The position numbers were made by a program, and so were the translations under genes. Below the pieces are notes generated by a model. The model was not told where the DNA came from, did no database searches, and worked only from the letters and a program-made list of their open reading frames with translations. Positions 26,729-35,800 of a DNA stretch of 64,000 nt are shown in pieces. How positions within the stretch are numbered: position 1 is the stretch's first letter; each line of letters begins with the position of its first letter. The stretch spans positions 1,533,647 through 1,597,646 of the forward strand of contig NZ_BBRG01000001.1 in the NCBI RefSeq assembly GCF_000975155.1. Direction: 5' to 3'. The DNA comes from Demequina globuliformis. Its GTDB lineage: Bacteria; Actinomycetota; Actinomycetes; Actinomycetales; Demequinaceae.

Positions 26729-28402
26729 ATGTCTGACACCCCCCACGGGCGGGCCCGTTACCGACGCATTGTGCGCTTCGCCGCGCGTCACCTCGCGTCG
26801 ATCTGGTGGTTCGATCTTGTGCTCCCGCGCATTGGCCTGGGAGGCATCGCAGACCGCACGCGCGCGGAGCGCATGGAGACGTTTGCGCGACGCTTCCGCG
26901 TGCTCGCGGTCGAGCTTGGCGGGCTCATGATCAAACTGGGGCAGTTCCTGTCCTCGCGGCTCGACGTACTGCCGCCGCAGATCACCAAGGAGCTCGAGGG
27001 CCTCCAAGACGAGGTGCCACCCGTCGAGTTCGACCAGATGAGCGCTCTGGCACTGGAGGAGTTCGGGGCGCCCCTCGAATCGGTGTACGCGCATGTCGAT
27101 CCGGTGCCGGTCGCGGCCGCGTCCCTAGGCCAGGCCTACCGAGCCAGACTCAAGGACGCGGACGTCGCGGAGATGGGCTTTGCCGACGTCGTGATCAAGA
27201 TCCAGCGCCCGAACATAGGCGAGATCGTCGACATCGACCTCGCTGCGCTGCGGCGCGTGGGCGGCTGGTTGCGGCGGTTCCGCGTAGTCAACAAGCGCAC
27301 CGACATGCCCGCCCTGATTGAGGAGTTCGCCCGCACCAGCCGTGCGGAGATCGACTACCTCCACGAGGCCGCCGCTTCCGAACGCTTCGCGGCTGACTTT
27401 GCGGACAACCCGCGCGTGCGCGTTCCCACCGTGGCATGGGAGCGCACCACCAGGCGGGTACTCACGCTTGAAGACGTCTCCGCCATCAAGATCTCCGATG
27501 TCGCGACACTGCGCAAGGCCGGCATTGCCCCAGCGGATGTGGCGAACGCCTTCGCGTCCGTGATGTACGACCAGTTCTTCACCCACGGCTACTTCCACGC
27601 GGACCCTCACCCGGGCAACCTCTTTGTGACACCCGGCGAGGGCGATGCCGGGGACTGGACCCTGACCTTCATCGACTTCGGGATGATGGGCGAGGTGCCG
27701 GAGCACCTGCGCGGTGCGCTCCGGGCGCTCTTGGTTGCCTCCGCGGCCCGCGACGGCCGCGGCATGGTCTCCGCGATGCAGGAGGCCGGCGTGCTGCTCG
27801 ACAGCGCCGACACCTACGAACTTGAGCGCGTCATGACCAAGGTGTTCGCACGCTTTGGAGGCATGGCGGTCACCGAACTTCGCGATGCCGACCCGCAGAT
27901 GCTGCAGGACTTCGCTCTCGAGTTTGCCGACGTGCTGGTGGAGATGCCTTTCCAGTTGCCTGAGGACTACCTGCTCCTGATTAGAGCGGTGTCGCTCACC
28001 TCAGGCGTATGTAGTGGGCTCAATCCCGCATTCAACGTATGGGACTCCATCGAGCCATACGCTGCGCAACTCCTGCGCGAGGAGTCCAGCCAACTGGTGG
28101 GCGACATTGCGAGAGAGGCCGTCGACCTGGTGGGCATCGCCTGGCGCCTGCCCCGCCGCCTCGACTCCGCCTTGGAGCGTGTCGAAGAGGGCCGCATCGG
28201 GGTAGTGGCGCCCAAGGTTGAGCGAGCAATGACCCGGCTGGAGTGGACCGGGCGGCGACTGATCTCAGCAATGGTGTTTGGCGCGCTCCTTGTCTCCGGA
28301 GCATTGGTCCACTCCAGTAGTCCGGCGCTGGGAAACCTGCTCATGATCGGCTCCCTGGTGCCGCTTCTGCACGTGGTCTTTGGGCGCCGCAACCCTTCGT
28401 AG
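26729..28402 (+). CDS. ABC1/UbiB-family atypical protein kinase-like protein
   Basis: Protein of 557 residues of the UbiB/AarF/COQ8 family. Signatures are LGGLMIKLGQFLSSRLDVLP (the KxGQ extension that blocks the active site), VAAASLGQAYRARL (Ala-rich nucleotide loop), VVIKIQRP (ATP lysine), DYLHEAAASERF, YFHADPHPGNLF (catalytic loop) and FIDFGMMGEV (metal DFG). Two hydrophobic segments near the C-terminus (about 520-550) anchor it in the membrane. Family members act in isoprenoid-quinone or other lipid metabolism, mechanism unsettled. It is preceded by padR and convergent with the aldehyde dehydrogenase (3-bp gap). ATG 26729 follows GAGGAG. Confidence 0.93.
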   Translation: MSDTPHGRARYRRIVRFAARHLASIWWFDLVLPRIGLGGIADRTRAERMETFARRFRVLAVELGGLMIKLGQFLSSRLDVLPPQITKELEGLQDEVPPVEFDQMSALALEEFGAPLESVYAHVDPVPVAAASLGQAYRARLKDADVAEMGFADVVIKIQRPNIGEIVDIDLAALRRVGGWLRRFRVVNKRTDMPALIEEFARTSRAEIDYLHEAAASERFAADFADNPRVRVPTVAWERTTRRVLTLEDVSAIKISDVATLRKAGIAPADVANAFASVMYDQFFTHGYFHADPHPGNLFVTPGEGDAGDWTLTFIDFGMMGEVPEHLRGALRALLVASAARDGRGMVSAMQEAGVLLDSADTYELERVMTKVFARFGGMAVTELRDADPQMLQDFALEFADVLVEMPFQLPEDYLLLIRAVSLTSGVCSGLNPAFNVWDSIEPYAAQLLREESSQLVGDIAREAVDLVGIAWRLPRRLDSALERVEEGRIGVVAPKVERAMTRLEWTGRRLISAMVFGALLVSGALVHSSSPALGNLLMIGSLVPLLHVVFGRRNPS

Positions 28403-28405
28403 CCG

Positions 28406-29866
28406 CTACGGGGTCATCGTGTACTTGGTCTCCAGATACTCCTGGATTCCTGCCGCGCCACCCTCGCGGCCCAGCCCCGACTGCTTCCAGCCGCCAAAGG
28501 GTGCGGACGCGTTGGACACGACTCCCACATTGAGCCCCATCATGCCCGTCTCCAACCGGTCAATCATGCGCTGACCACGCGCGAGGGACTCCGTGAAGAC
28601 GTAGGACACGAGGCCAAACTCGGTGTCATTGGCCATCGCGACCGCCTGGTCTTCATCGCTGAACGTCGCGATCGCCAGGACTGGCCCAAAGATCTCCTCG
28701 CGCAACAGGCGTGACCCCGGCTGCACATCGGCCAGCACGGTCGGCGCATAAAACGTGCCGTCGCCCTCAAGCGGGGCCCCGCCGGTGAGCACGCGCGCGC
28801 CGCGCTCGCGTGCGTCCGTCACCAGTGCATCGGCCTTCTCCACGGCGTCACGGTCGATCAAAGGGCCGATGCTCACGCCCTCTTCCGTACCCCGGCCCAC
28901 CTTCATCGTGCTGACGGCGTCGGTCACCCGTGCGGCGAACTCTTCAGCGACGTCCTGGTGCACCAAGAACCGGTTCGCCGCGGTACACGCCTGGCCAATA
29001 TTGCGGAACTTCGCGGCGAGCGCCCCATCCACGGCGGCGTCCATGTTGGCGTCGTCAAACACCACGAAGGGGGCATTCCCTCCGAGCTCCATCGAGGTGC
29101 GCAGCACGTGAGTCGCGGCCTGCTCAAGCAGCGAGACCCCCACAGGTGTGGAGCCGGTGAAGGACAACTTTCGCAGGCGGGGGTCGCGGATCAGGGGCTC
29201 CGAGACTGCCTGAGAGTGCGCCGTGGTGATGACGTTAACGACGCCGTCGGGAACGCCGGCCTCATGGAGCACCGAGGCGAACAACAAGGTCGTCAGCGGA
29301 GTGGCGCCCGCAGGCTTGACGACCATGGTGCAGCCCGCGGCAAGCGCGGGAGCAATCTTGCGGGTCGCCATGGCCAGCGGAAAGTTCCACGGCGTGATGA
29401 GGTAGCACGGGCCCACCGGGTGACGGCTGATGATGGCTCGCCCCGACCCCTCCGGATGGGCGCCGTAGGTGCCTGCTGAACGCACCGCTTCCTCGGCAAA
29501 CCACCGCAGAAACTCTGCTCCATAGGTGACCTCACCGCGGGACTCGGCGAGGGGCTTGCCCATCTCCAACGTCATGAGGAGCGCAAACTCCTCTGCGCGT
29601 TCCGTCACGAGCGTGAACGCCCGGCGCAGAATCTCCGAGCGTTCCCGTGCGGGCGTGCGCGCCCACGCTGGCGCGGCATCGACTGCCGCATCAAGCGCCG
29701 AGGTGCCATCGGCCACCGTCGCTGACGCGACCGAAGCGAGGACCGCGCCCGTGGACGGGTCGGTGACGTCAAGGGTGGCGCCGTCGGCCGCCGGGCGCCA
29801 CGAGCCGCCGATGAACAGCTCTTGGGGTACGCGCGAGATCAGCGCGGTTTCACGTGTGGCGGGCAT
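28406..29866 (-). CDS. gabD: NAD(P)-dependent succinate-semialdehyde dehydrogenase
   Basis: Aldehyde dehydrogenase of 486 residues, full length for the family. Motifs are ITPWNFPLAMATRKIAPALA (cofactor entrance), VVKPAGATPL, FTGSTPVG, MELGGNAPFVVFDD (general-base Glu) and GQACTAANRFLVH with the catalytic Cys at about residue 294. The C-terminal SNASAPFGGWKQSGLGREGG and IQEYLETKYTMT are typical of the GabD subgroup, which oxidises succinate semialdehyde to succinate in 4-aminobutyrate breakdown. No gabT aminotransferase is adjacent. AGGAGG lies before the ATG. It follows the HdeD-DUF389 gene on the same strand by 67 bp. The exact substrate is inferred from sequence class. Confidence 0.88.
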   Translation of the reverse strand: MPATRETALISRVPQELFIGGSWRPAADGATLDVTDPSTGAVLASVASATVADGTSALDAAVDAAPAWARTPARERSEILRRAFTLVTERAEEFALLMTLEMGKPLAESRGEVTYGAEFLRWFAEEAVRSAGTYGAHPEGSGRAIISRHPVGPCYLITPWNFPLAMATRKIAPALAAGCTMVVKPAGATPLTTLLFASVLHEAGVPDGVVNVITTAHSQAVSEPLIRDPRLRKLSFTGSTPVGVSLLEQAATHVLRTSMELGGNAPFVVFDDANMDAAVDGALAAKFRNIGQACTAANRFLVHQDVAEEFAARVTDAVSTMKVGRGTEEGVSIGPLIDRDAVEKADALVTDARERGARVLTGGAPLEGDGTFYAPTVLADVQPGSRLLREEIFGPVLAIATFSDEDQAVAMANDTEFGLVSYVFTESLARGQRMIDRLETGMMGLNVGVVSNASAPFGGWKQSGLGREGGAAGIQEYLETKYTMTP

Positions 29867-29933
29867 GGCTCCTCCTGGGGTCGGGACCCTTCCACGGTGC
29901 TACGGATCGGTCACAGATGCGAATTCTCTACCG

Positions 29934-31586
29934 TTAGTTCGAGGGAGCCTCGACAGTCGTGACGGTCACAGGTGTGAACTCGATGGTGACGCTCACCGCC
30001 CGCCCCAGTTCCTCGGTGAACTCCTGCTGCAAGGCCAGCGCGGATGGCGGTTCGCCTTCTCCGGCGAGGGCGACCGTGACGCCGTCCGCAGCCACAGAAA
30101 TGTCCTGTACCTGCACAGGTGTGTCCTCGCCCAGCCACTCGTCGACAATCCCTTGCGCCTTTGACTGGATCGCCGCGGTCGCGAGGAGGCCCTGCGAGGT
30201 AAACATGAGCGGCACCAGGATCACCATGGCGAGCGCGACAAACGGGATGACCGTGGTGAGGATGCCTGACGTGCGGGACTTGAGCACCGCAGGCCGGGCA
30301 AAACCGGTGAGCACAAAGACCGCACACGCCGACAGCACAATGGCGACAAAGTTGGTGAGGAACAGCAAAAGTGCGCCCGAGGCATCGGCCCACCGCGTCG
30401 CCCCCAGCGAGATGCCCACCACCGACAATGGCGGCACGAGCGCAACCGCGATAGCGACGCCAGCGATGGACGCGGAGACGCGCTTGTCGACGGTCGCGAA
30501 CGCCCCGGCCGCACCCGCAGCGATCGCGATGAGCATGTCCAGCAAGGTGGGATTGACGCGAGAGACAATCTGCGTGTTCGTGTCGAATGCGACGGCGACC
30601 GGAGCCCACGCGGCAAGGCCGTAGGACAGCAGGATCGAGACCGTTACACCCATGCCCACCATGAGCAGGGAGTCGATGGCTCGGCGCCTCCACCCGTTGA
30701 TGATTGCTCCCGCCAGCCCCAGGATGGGGCCCATGAGCGGCGCCACCAGCATCGCGCCAATGACCACAGCGGTCGAGTCTGCGAGCACCGCGAAGGTCGC
30801 AATGGCGACGGACAGGACGAGCATGACCCAAAAGGCGGTCCGTTTTGCCAGCCGGGCGGGTGATTCGTAATACAGGCCCTCAGCGAGCTCCTCCCGGCGC
30901 TCGCGGCCAATGTCGGAGTTCTTGATCGAGTCCCACAACACGGTCGCGACGCCGTCGCGGTACGGGTCCGCTTGCGACGGCACGAGTCCCTCCGCGCGGC
31001 GCAGGCCCCACGTGACCAGCACGAGGCCCAGAACAAGCGCGACCACGGCAATGCCGGAGATCATCGAGGACGTAACGGTGCCGGGCGAGATGACGGCCAG
31101 AACCCCGACGGCGGTGACGGTGACGCCCGCCGTCAACTTGAGTGCACGGTGGGAAACGCGCCGGCGAACCGCATTTCCGATCACATACACGGTCCCCCGG
31201 AAGATCACGTAAAGGCCGGTGAGCCACACCACGAGATCGAGGCCGAGCTCTGCACCGACCGCGCCCTGAAACGCAAAGAAGGCCATGACCGCGGCGAGCA
31301 GCAGCGCCCCGAGCCCGCGAATGAACGCGAGTACTCGGTTGGAGCGGCGGCGGAGGCGGTGCTTGCCGGTGAAGGTGGACACGAGATCGAGGACCCCTGA
31401 GGCCGCGATCGCGGCGCCCACCGCCACGGATACGGCCGTCGTGGAGAACCCGGGGAACAGGAGCACGACGGCCCCACCGATGGCCGCGATGAGGCCCTTG
31501 ACGGAAGCGGGATTCGCGATCGCCCGCAGCCCCTCGCGCAACTTGACCCAGACGCGGTCAGAGTCGCGCACCATAGTCTCGGACAT
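29934..31586 (-). CDS. HdeD-like/DUF389 fusion membrane protein
   Basis: Membrane protein of 550 residues. The N-terminal third (about 10-200) has six hydrophobic helices like HdeD/DUF308 (AIGGAVVLLFPGFSTTAVSV, GVLAVISPGTVTSSM). After a cytoplasmic linker (GLYYESPARLAKRTAFW) comes a complete DUF389 domain: STAVVIGAMLVAPLMGPILG, ATVDKRVSASIAGVAIAVAL, VPPLSVVGISLG. The C-terminal 110 residues form a soluble alpha/beta tail. DUF389 proteins are of unknown function. I chose ATG 31586 because GAGGAG lies 6 bases upstream; longer in-frame starts run through the divergent transpeptidase gene. It precedes gabD on the same strand. Confidence 0.86.
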   Translation of the reverse strand: MSETMVRDSDRVWVKLREGLRAIANPASVKGLIAAIGGAVVLLFPGFSTTAVSVAVGAAIAASGVLDLVSTFTGKHRLRRRSNRVLAFIRGLGALLLAAVMAFFAFQGAVGAELGLDLVVWLTGLYVIFRGTVYVIGNAVRRRVSHRALKLTAGVTVTAVGVLAVISPGTVTSSMISGIAVVALVLGLVLVTWGLRRAEGLVPSQADPYRDGVATVLWDSIKNSDIGRERREELAEGLYYESPARLAKRTAFWVMLVLSVAIATFAVLADSTAVVIGAMLVAPLMGPILGLAGAIINGWRRRAIDSLLMVGMGVTVSILLSYGLAAWAPVAVAFDTNTQIVSRVNPTLLDMLIAIAAGAAGAFATVDKRVSASIAGVAIAVALVPPLSVVGISLGATRWADASGALLLFLTNFVAIVLSACAVFVLTGFARPAVLKSRTSGILTTVIPFVALAMVILVPLMFTSQGLLATAAIQSKAQGIVDEWLGEDTPVQVQDISVAADGVTVALAGEGEPPSALALQQEFTEELGRAVSVTIEFTPVTVTTVEAPSN

Positions 31587-31667
31587 GCTCTCTCCTCTTG
31601 CAGGTGCGCTCATCGTACGGCCGCGCGCGCACGCGTGCGCGCCCTCGCGCGACGCGTCGATGCTCAC

Positions 31668-31673
31668 TAGACT
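31668..31673 (+). promoter_or_regulatory. Candidate -10 box for the L,D-transpeptidase gene
   Basis: TAGACT lies 33 bases before ATG 31706, leaving room for a short leader with the ribosome site GGGGCGGAAG. The same TAnnnT type is seen before several other genes in the window. No clear -35 was found. Confidence 0.35.
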
Positions 31674-31705
31674 CGAGAGATATCCGATGAGGGGCGGAAG
31701 CGGCG

Positions 31706-32521
31706 ATGAGGACGTGGACACGGTCAATGCGCGTGCTTGCTTTGTCGAGCGTCGCCGCGGTGGCGTTGGTCGGCTGCACCGGCGACTCTGGGCTGGAGGA
31801 GACCACCGACGCTTCCCCCCAGCCGGCGGTGTCGGCCTCCGGCCCCACCGCCTCGCCCGACCTCGCCATTCCGCAGGTGATTCAGCAGTCGAGTATCGCG
31901 ACGGCGCCAAGTGCGACCGTCACCGTCTACGACGCTCCCGACGGCGACGTTCAGCAAGAAATCGATGCGAACGACGTGCTGTCCGTGCCGGAGTCGACGC
32001 CCCTGACCTTCCTGGTGAAGGAGGCGACCGACGGCTGGCTTGAGGTGTACCTACCGGTCCGCCCTAACGGATCCACCGGCTGGATTCCCGCGAGCGATGT
32101 CACCCTCAGCAGCACTGACTACCGCGTTGAGGTAGGGCTGGATGACTTCACCTTGACGGTCTATCAGGGGGCGGATGCCGTCGTGACAACGCCGATTGGC
32201 GTGGGGACGGATGACCGGCCCACACCAGGCGGGGTGTACTACATTCGCGAGCTATTGCAGCCGGAAACGCCCGACGGCCCCTACGGCACCTACGCATACG
32301 GACTATCCGGGTACTCCCCAGTGCTCGAGACCTTTAACGGCGGTGAGGCCATCATCGGCATGCACGGCACTAATGAGCCCGACTCCCTGGGCGAATACGT
32401 GTCCTCTGGATGTATCCGCATGGCCAACGATGTCATCACCGAGCTCGTCACGGACTACGGCCTGCCATTGGGGACGCCGGTGTACATCTCCGAGGACGCT
32501 GCTCCCGTCACGACCGCCTAG
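31706..32521 (+). CDS. L,D-transpeptidase lipoprotein (YkuD domain)
   Basis: Secreted protein of 271 residues with a lipoprotein signal (VALVGC, lipid-bearing Cys at about 24), a low-complexity Ser/Pro/Thr spacer, an SH3-like segment (about 60-130) and a C-terminal YkuD catalytic domain (about 135-265). Catalytic elements are IGMHGTNEP (His about 220) and SSGCIRMAND (nucleophile Cys about 236). It would form 3-3 peptidoglycan cross-links or attach proteins to the wall, working outside the membrane. It is divergent from the HdeD-DUF389 gene and convergent with the giant repeat protein, with a strong hairpin between them. Confidence 0.93.
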   Translation: MRTWTRSMRVLALSSVAAVALVGCTGDSGLEETTDASPQPAVSASGPTASPDLAIPQVIQQSSIATAPSATVTVYDAPDGDVQQEIDANDVLSVPESTPLTFLVKEATDGWLEVYLPVRPNGSTGWIPASDVTLSSTDYRVEVGLDDFTLTVYQGADAVVTTPIGVGTDDRPTPGGVYYIRELLQPETPDGPYGTYAYGLSGYSPVLETFNGGEAIIGMHGTNEPDSLGEYVSSGCIRMANDVITELVTDYGLPLGTPVYISEDAAPVTTA

Positions 32522-32639
32522 TGCGGCTCACGGTGCACACAGCCTGACTGAGGTGAGGTCCCGCGTGCCCGCCCGCGGCTGTGATTCAGTCGCCGGGCGA
32601 GTGCTGCTGCGCGGCCGCACGCCAGCCATGAGGTGAGCC

Positions 32640-32687
32640 ATCGGGAAGCCCGGTCACGCGTGGATCGGGAAGCCCGGTCACGCGTGG
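32640..32687. repeat. Exact 24-bp tandem duplication
   Basis: ATCGGGAAGCCCGGTCACGC plus GTGG occurs twice without a gap (32640-32663 and 32664-32687), followed by a third start ATCG. The copies look identical, so the duplication is probably recent. It lies between convergent genes. Confidence 0.85.
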
Positions 32688-32740
32688 ATCGACGATGGGC
32701 GTGGGGCGGTCACGCGGCCAGTGCAGCCTGGCCATGACGA

Positions 32741-32779
32741 ACGCCCGCCCTGCACAACTGAGGTGTGCAGGACGGGCGT
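32741..32779. terminator. Bidirectional hairpin terminator
   Basis: Two 16-base arms (32741-32756 and 32764-32779) pair at 15 of 16 positions with a 7-base loop. It stands about 220 bp past the transpeptidase stop and 22 bp past the stop of the giant repeat protein, so it most likely terminates the latter and possibly both. Confidence 0.75.
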
Positions 32780-32801
32780 CCTTGGAGCGGCTGAGGGGGG
32801 A

Positions 32802-35800
32802 TCAGCCGGTGTAGGTGATCACCGCCGCACTCACCGGCGTGGCTGCCGGGGCGTTGGTGCTCACGGTCTGCACGGTCGGCGCCGTCACGCAGGTGGGCGT
32901 GGGCGGCGGGTAGTTGACCGTCAGCGAGGTGGTCGGGTTGACGTCCAGCCGAACTTCGATGCCGTGACGAGTCCACCCGTAGTTATTGGTGCCGACCTCG
33001 ACCCATGCGCCCGTGGCGTCCTGAGCCCAACCGGGCCAGCCGGTCGGTACAAACGTTGCCGGGTTCGTGGGATCGATCTGGTCCGCGGTGTAGCCGGCTG
33101 CCGGGGCAACGCTGGCTCCTGGCCACAGGACGTACCCGTCGCCAATTGCCACCTGCACCTCGACGTTCTGGCTCTCATCCGTGGGGTGGACGAACGTGAT
33201 GGTCGCCGTGCCGTCGTCCGTGGACCTGTTCTGCGGGTCCGTCAGTTCGACGTTGTAGGTGAGCCACGGCGAGTCTGCGACGCACAGACTGCTGAGTAGC
33301 GAGCCGGCGAGCGTGGGATCGATGGGCTCTGGGCAGCCGTTGTTCGCGGCTTCCTCATCCCACAGGTCGTACGCGTCGCGGTTGGCGTCGTACTCATCGG
33401 CCGTAATGGTCGACATCTCGCCAGTGCCGTCGTCAGCAGCCACACAGATCTCGACGGGCGGAACATCGCAGTCGTCGGTCGCCGCAGGGTAGGCGACCGA
33501 GTCGATCGTCACCTCAGGGTTGACGCTGACGTTGATGCTGACGCCGTTGCGAGTCCATCCGAAGTTGCCGTCGCCGACGTTCTCATACGTGCCATCGGCG
33601 AGGGTCTCGTAACCAGGCCACTCGACCACGACGCCGTCAACGAAAGCCGTGCCGGGCCAGGGGACCACACCGGTCCAGCGCAGCCATCCGGTCTCGTCCG
33701 CGTCCGTCTCGGGATCGTCGGCGAGCACCTCAGCGAGTGCCTGGTCCAGCACCACTGGGATGGAGTAGTTCTGAGAATCGTCGGTGGGGTGCAGGAAGGT
33801 CAGCTGCGCCTCAGCCGTGCCATCCTCGCCGAACTCGACCTCGGTGTACTCGTCCTCGAGCACCACAGTCCACTGGAGGTAAGGGGCATTGGCGTCACAG
33901 ATGCCGCCGAGCACGCTCGGGTCAATGGTGGCGCATCCCTCCGGCACCGGAATGGTGAACTCAGTGGTGAAGAGCTCATCCACGACCTCGCTTCCTGGGC
34001 TCCGCGCAGTGATCGTGTAGGTCCCGGGGGAGAGGTCCCCGAGGTTCATGACCTGTTCCACTCCACCGCGGGTGGCGGTGCCGAGAACCCTGGCAGGCAC
34101 GTCGTTGCCGTGGAATGTCGTGCCCTCGAGCGTGAACTCGAGTTGCGCAGAACGCGCGGACCCGACCGTCACGGTATAGGTGGCGGCAACATTCGGGTCC
34201 TCACACGTGGGCGTTTCATAATCCACGGCTGACACCGGCGGAACCGGGTTGCAATCGAACCCGACGAGCAAGTAGAGAAGGTCCGTGTTGCGGCCCTCAA
34301 AGCTCATCAGTTCGGTGCCGAGGTTCTCGATGGTGACGGCCGGAATGATGTCGCCAGCGTGGTTGTCGCCGTCACCGCTGTGGCGTTCCCAGCGGTCGGG
34401 ATGGACGAAGGAAAGCTCGTCGCCCACGGCGCTCCAGCGGATTGCGACCTTGCGGTAGCCGTCCTCATCGTCAGGCGTGCCAGCGTGGCACAGGTAGAAG
34501 GTGCCGTTGATCGGAGCGCACTCGTCATCGCCGTTCACTGGCTGCGGGTAGTCGCTGTAGTAGTCCGCGAACTCCTGCTCGGTGACGGTCATCCGCACAT
34601 ATCCGCGGTCGGTGATGGCCATCGCGCGGGCATCATTGTCGGTCTCCCCGCCAGCAGGCACGCAGATGTCGACGTTGCCCTGGCAGCCGTTGTCGTAGAA
34701 CTCGGCGAACGGGCCTTCTGAGGTCCAGGTCGCTGCGACCGCGCTGTGGACCTCGGCCGGCTCCTCGTGAGTCAGGACTTCGAACCCTGCATGGAGATAG
34801 CCGGTCAGATCGGTCGGGTCGATGGTGACCGTCTCCGTGCCATCGGGCGCCTTGGTGTAGGTCCACGTCACGGTCCCGGTCGAGTACCCAGAGGCCGCGT
34901 TGTCATCTGGCACACAGACGTCCACAGTGCCGGAGTTCACGCACGGGTCGCTGACCTGCTTGATGATGAGGTGGTCCTTGTACAGTGCGTGGTCGGCATA
35001 CTTGGAGCCGTCCATACCGAGGCCGTTGGCGATCAGCTCCATCAGCGTGTTGTAGTGGCCGGTGGAAGCGATCTTGTACTTGTCGAGTTGGAACGCGGTC
35101 ACCTCGCCGCAGACTGGCTCAGGCGCGCAGTCCTCGAGCGCCTTGAGGGCATCGAAGCTGTCGCCCCAACCCACATAGGTCTGCTTGTCGGGCGTGAAGT
35201 TGGCCTTGAAGACGCCGGTCTTGGCGCCGGCGGGACCAGTGGTGGCGAGAAGATCCACGCCGCCGTTGATCTCCCAGCAGACGAAGACCTCAAACTCGCA
35301 GAAGCCCTTCTTGTTGGGCGCAAACGCGTTCGGGTACATGTCCTTGGCCTGTTGCTCGGTCACGGTGATGACCATCCAGGGGTTCGTGGGCCCTGTGGGG
35401 CCTTCGGCGATGGCCGCAGTGAGTTGCTGCTGTCCATCGACCGGCACACAGATGTCCACGTCGTCCTGGCAGCCGTTGTCGTAGAACGCCTGGTTCCACT
35501 CGGGGTGCTGAGCAACGTCTTCGAACAATTCATCGAGGTGGTTCTTCACCGTGAACGCCGGGTGTGGGCCCGTGAAGTCGGTGGTGAAGCCTTCGCCTTC
35601 AAGGGTTTGGGTGTAGGTCCAGGTCAGGAGCCCCTGGATGTAGCCGGATGCAGACCCCTCATCCGGGACACATACCGGCACGGTGCCCGTGTTGGTGCAG
35701 TCCTGCCCTGACCGCTTCACGAACACGTGGTCGGTGTAGATCTGCGCGTCCTCTGGGCCGCCGTTGTAGCCCAGTTCGCCAGTCGACAACAGGTGGTCGA

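Larger units (their letters stand above)
32522..32801. other. Intergenic region between convergent genes
   Basis: These 280 bases lie between two stop codons. They hold a 24-bp tandem duplication (32640-32687) and a strong hairpin (32741-32779). No coding potential was seen in the rest. Confidence 0.6.
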
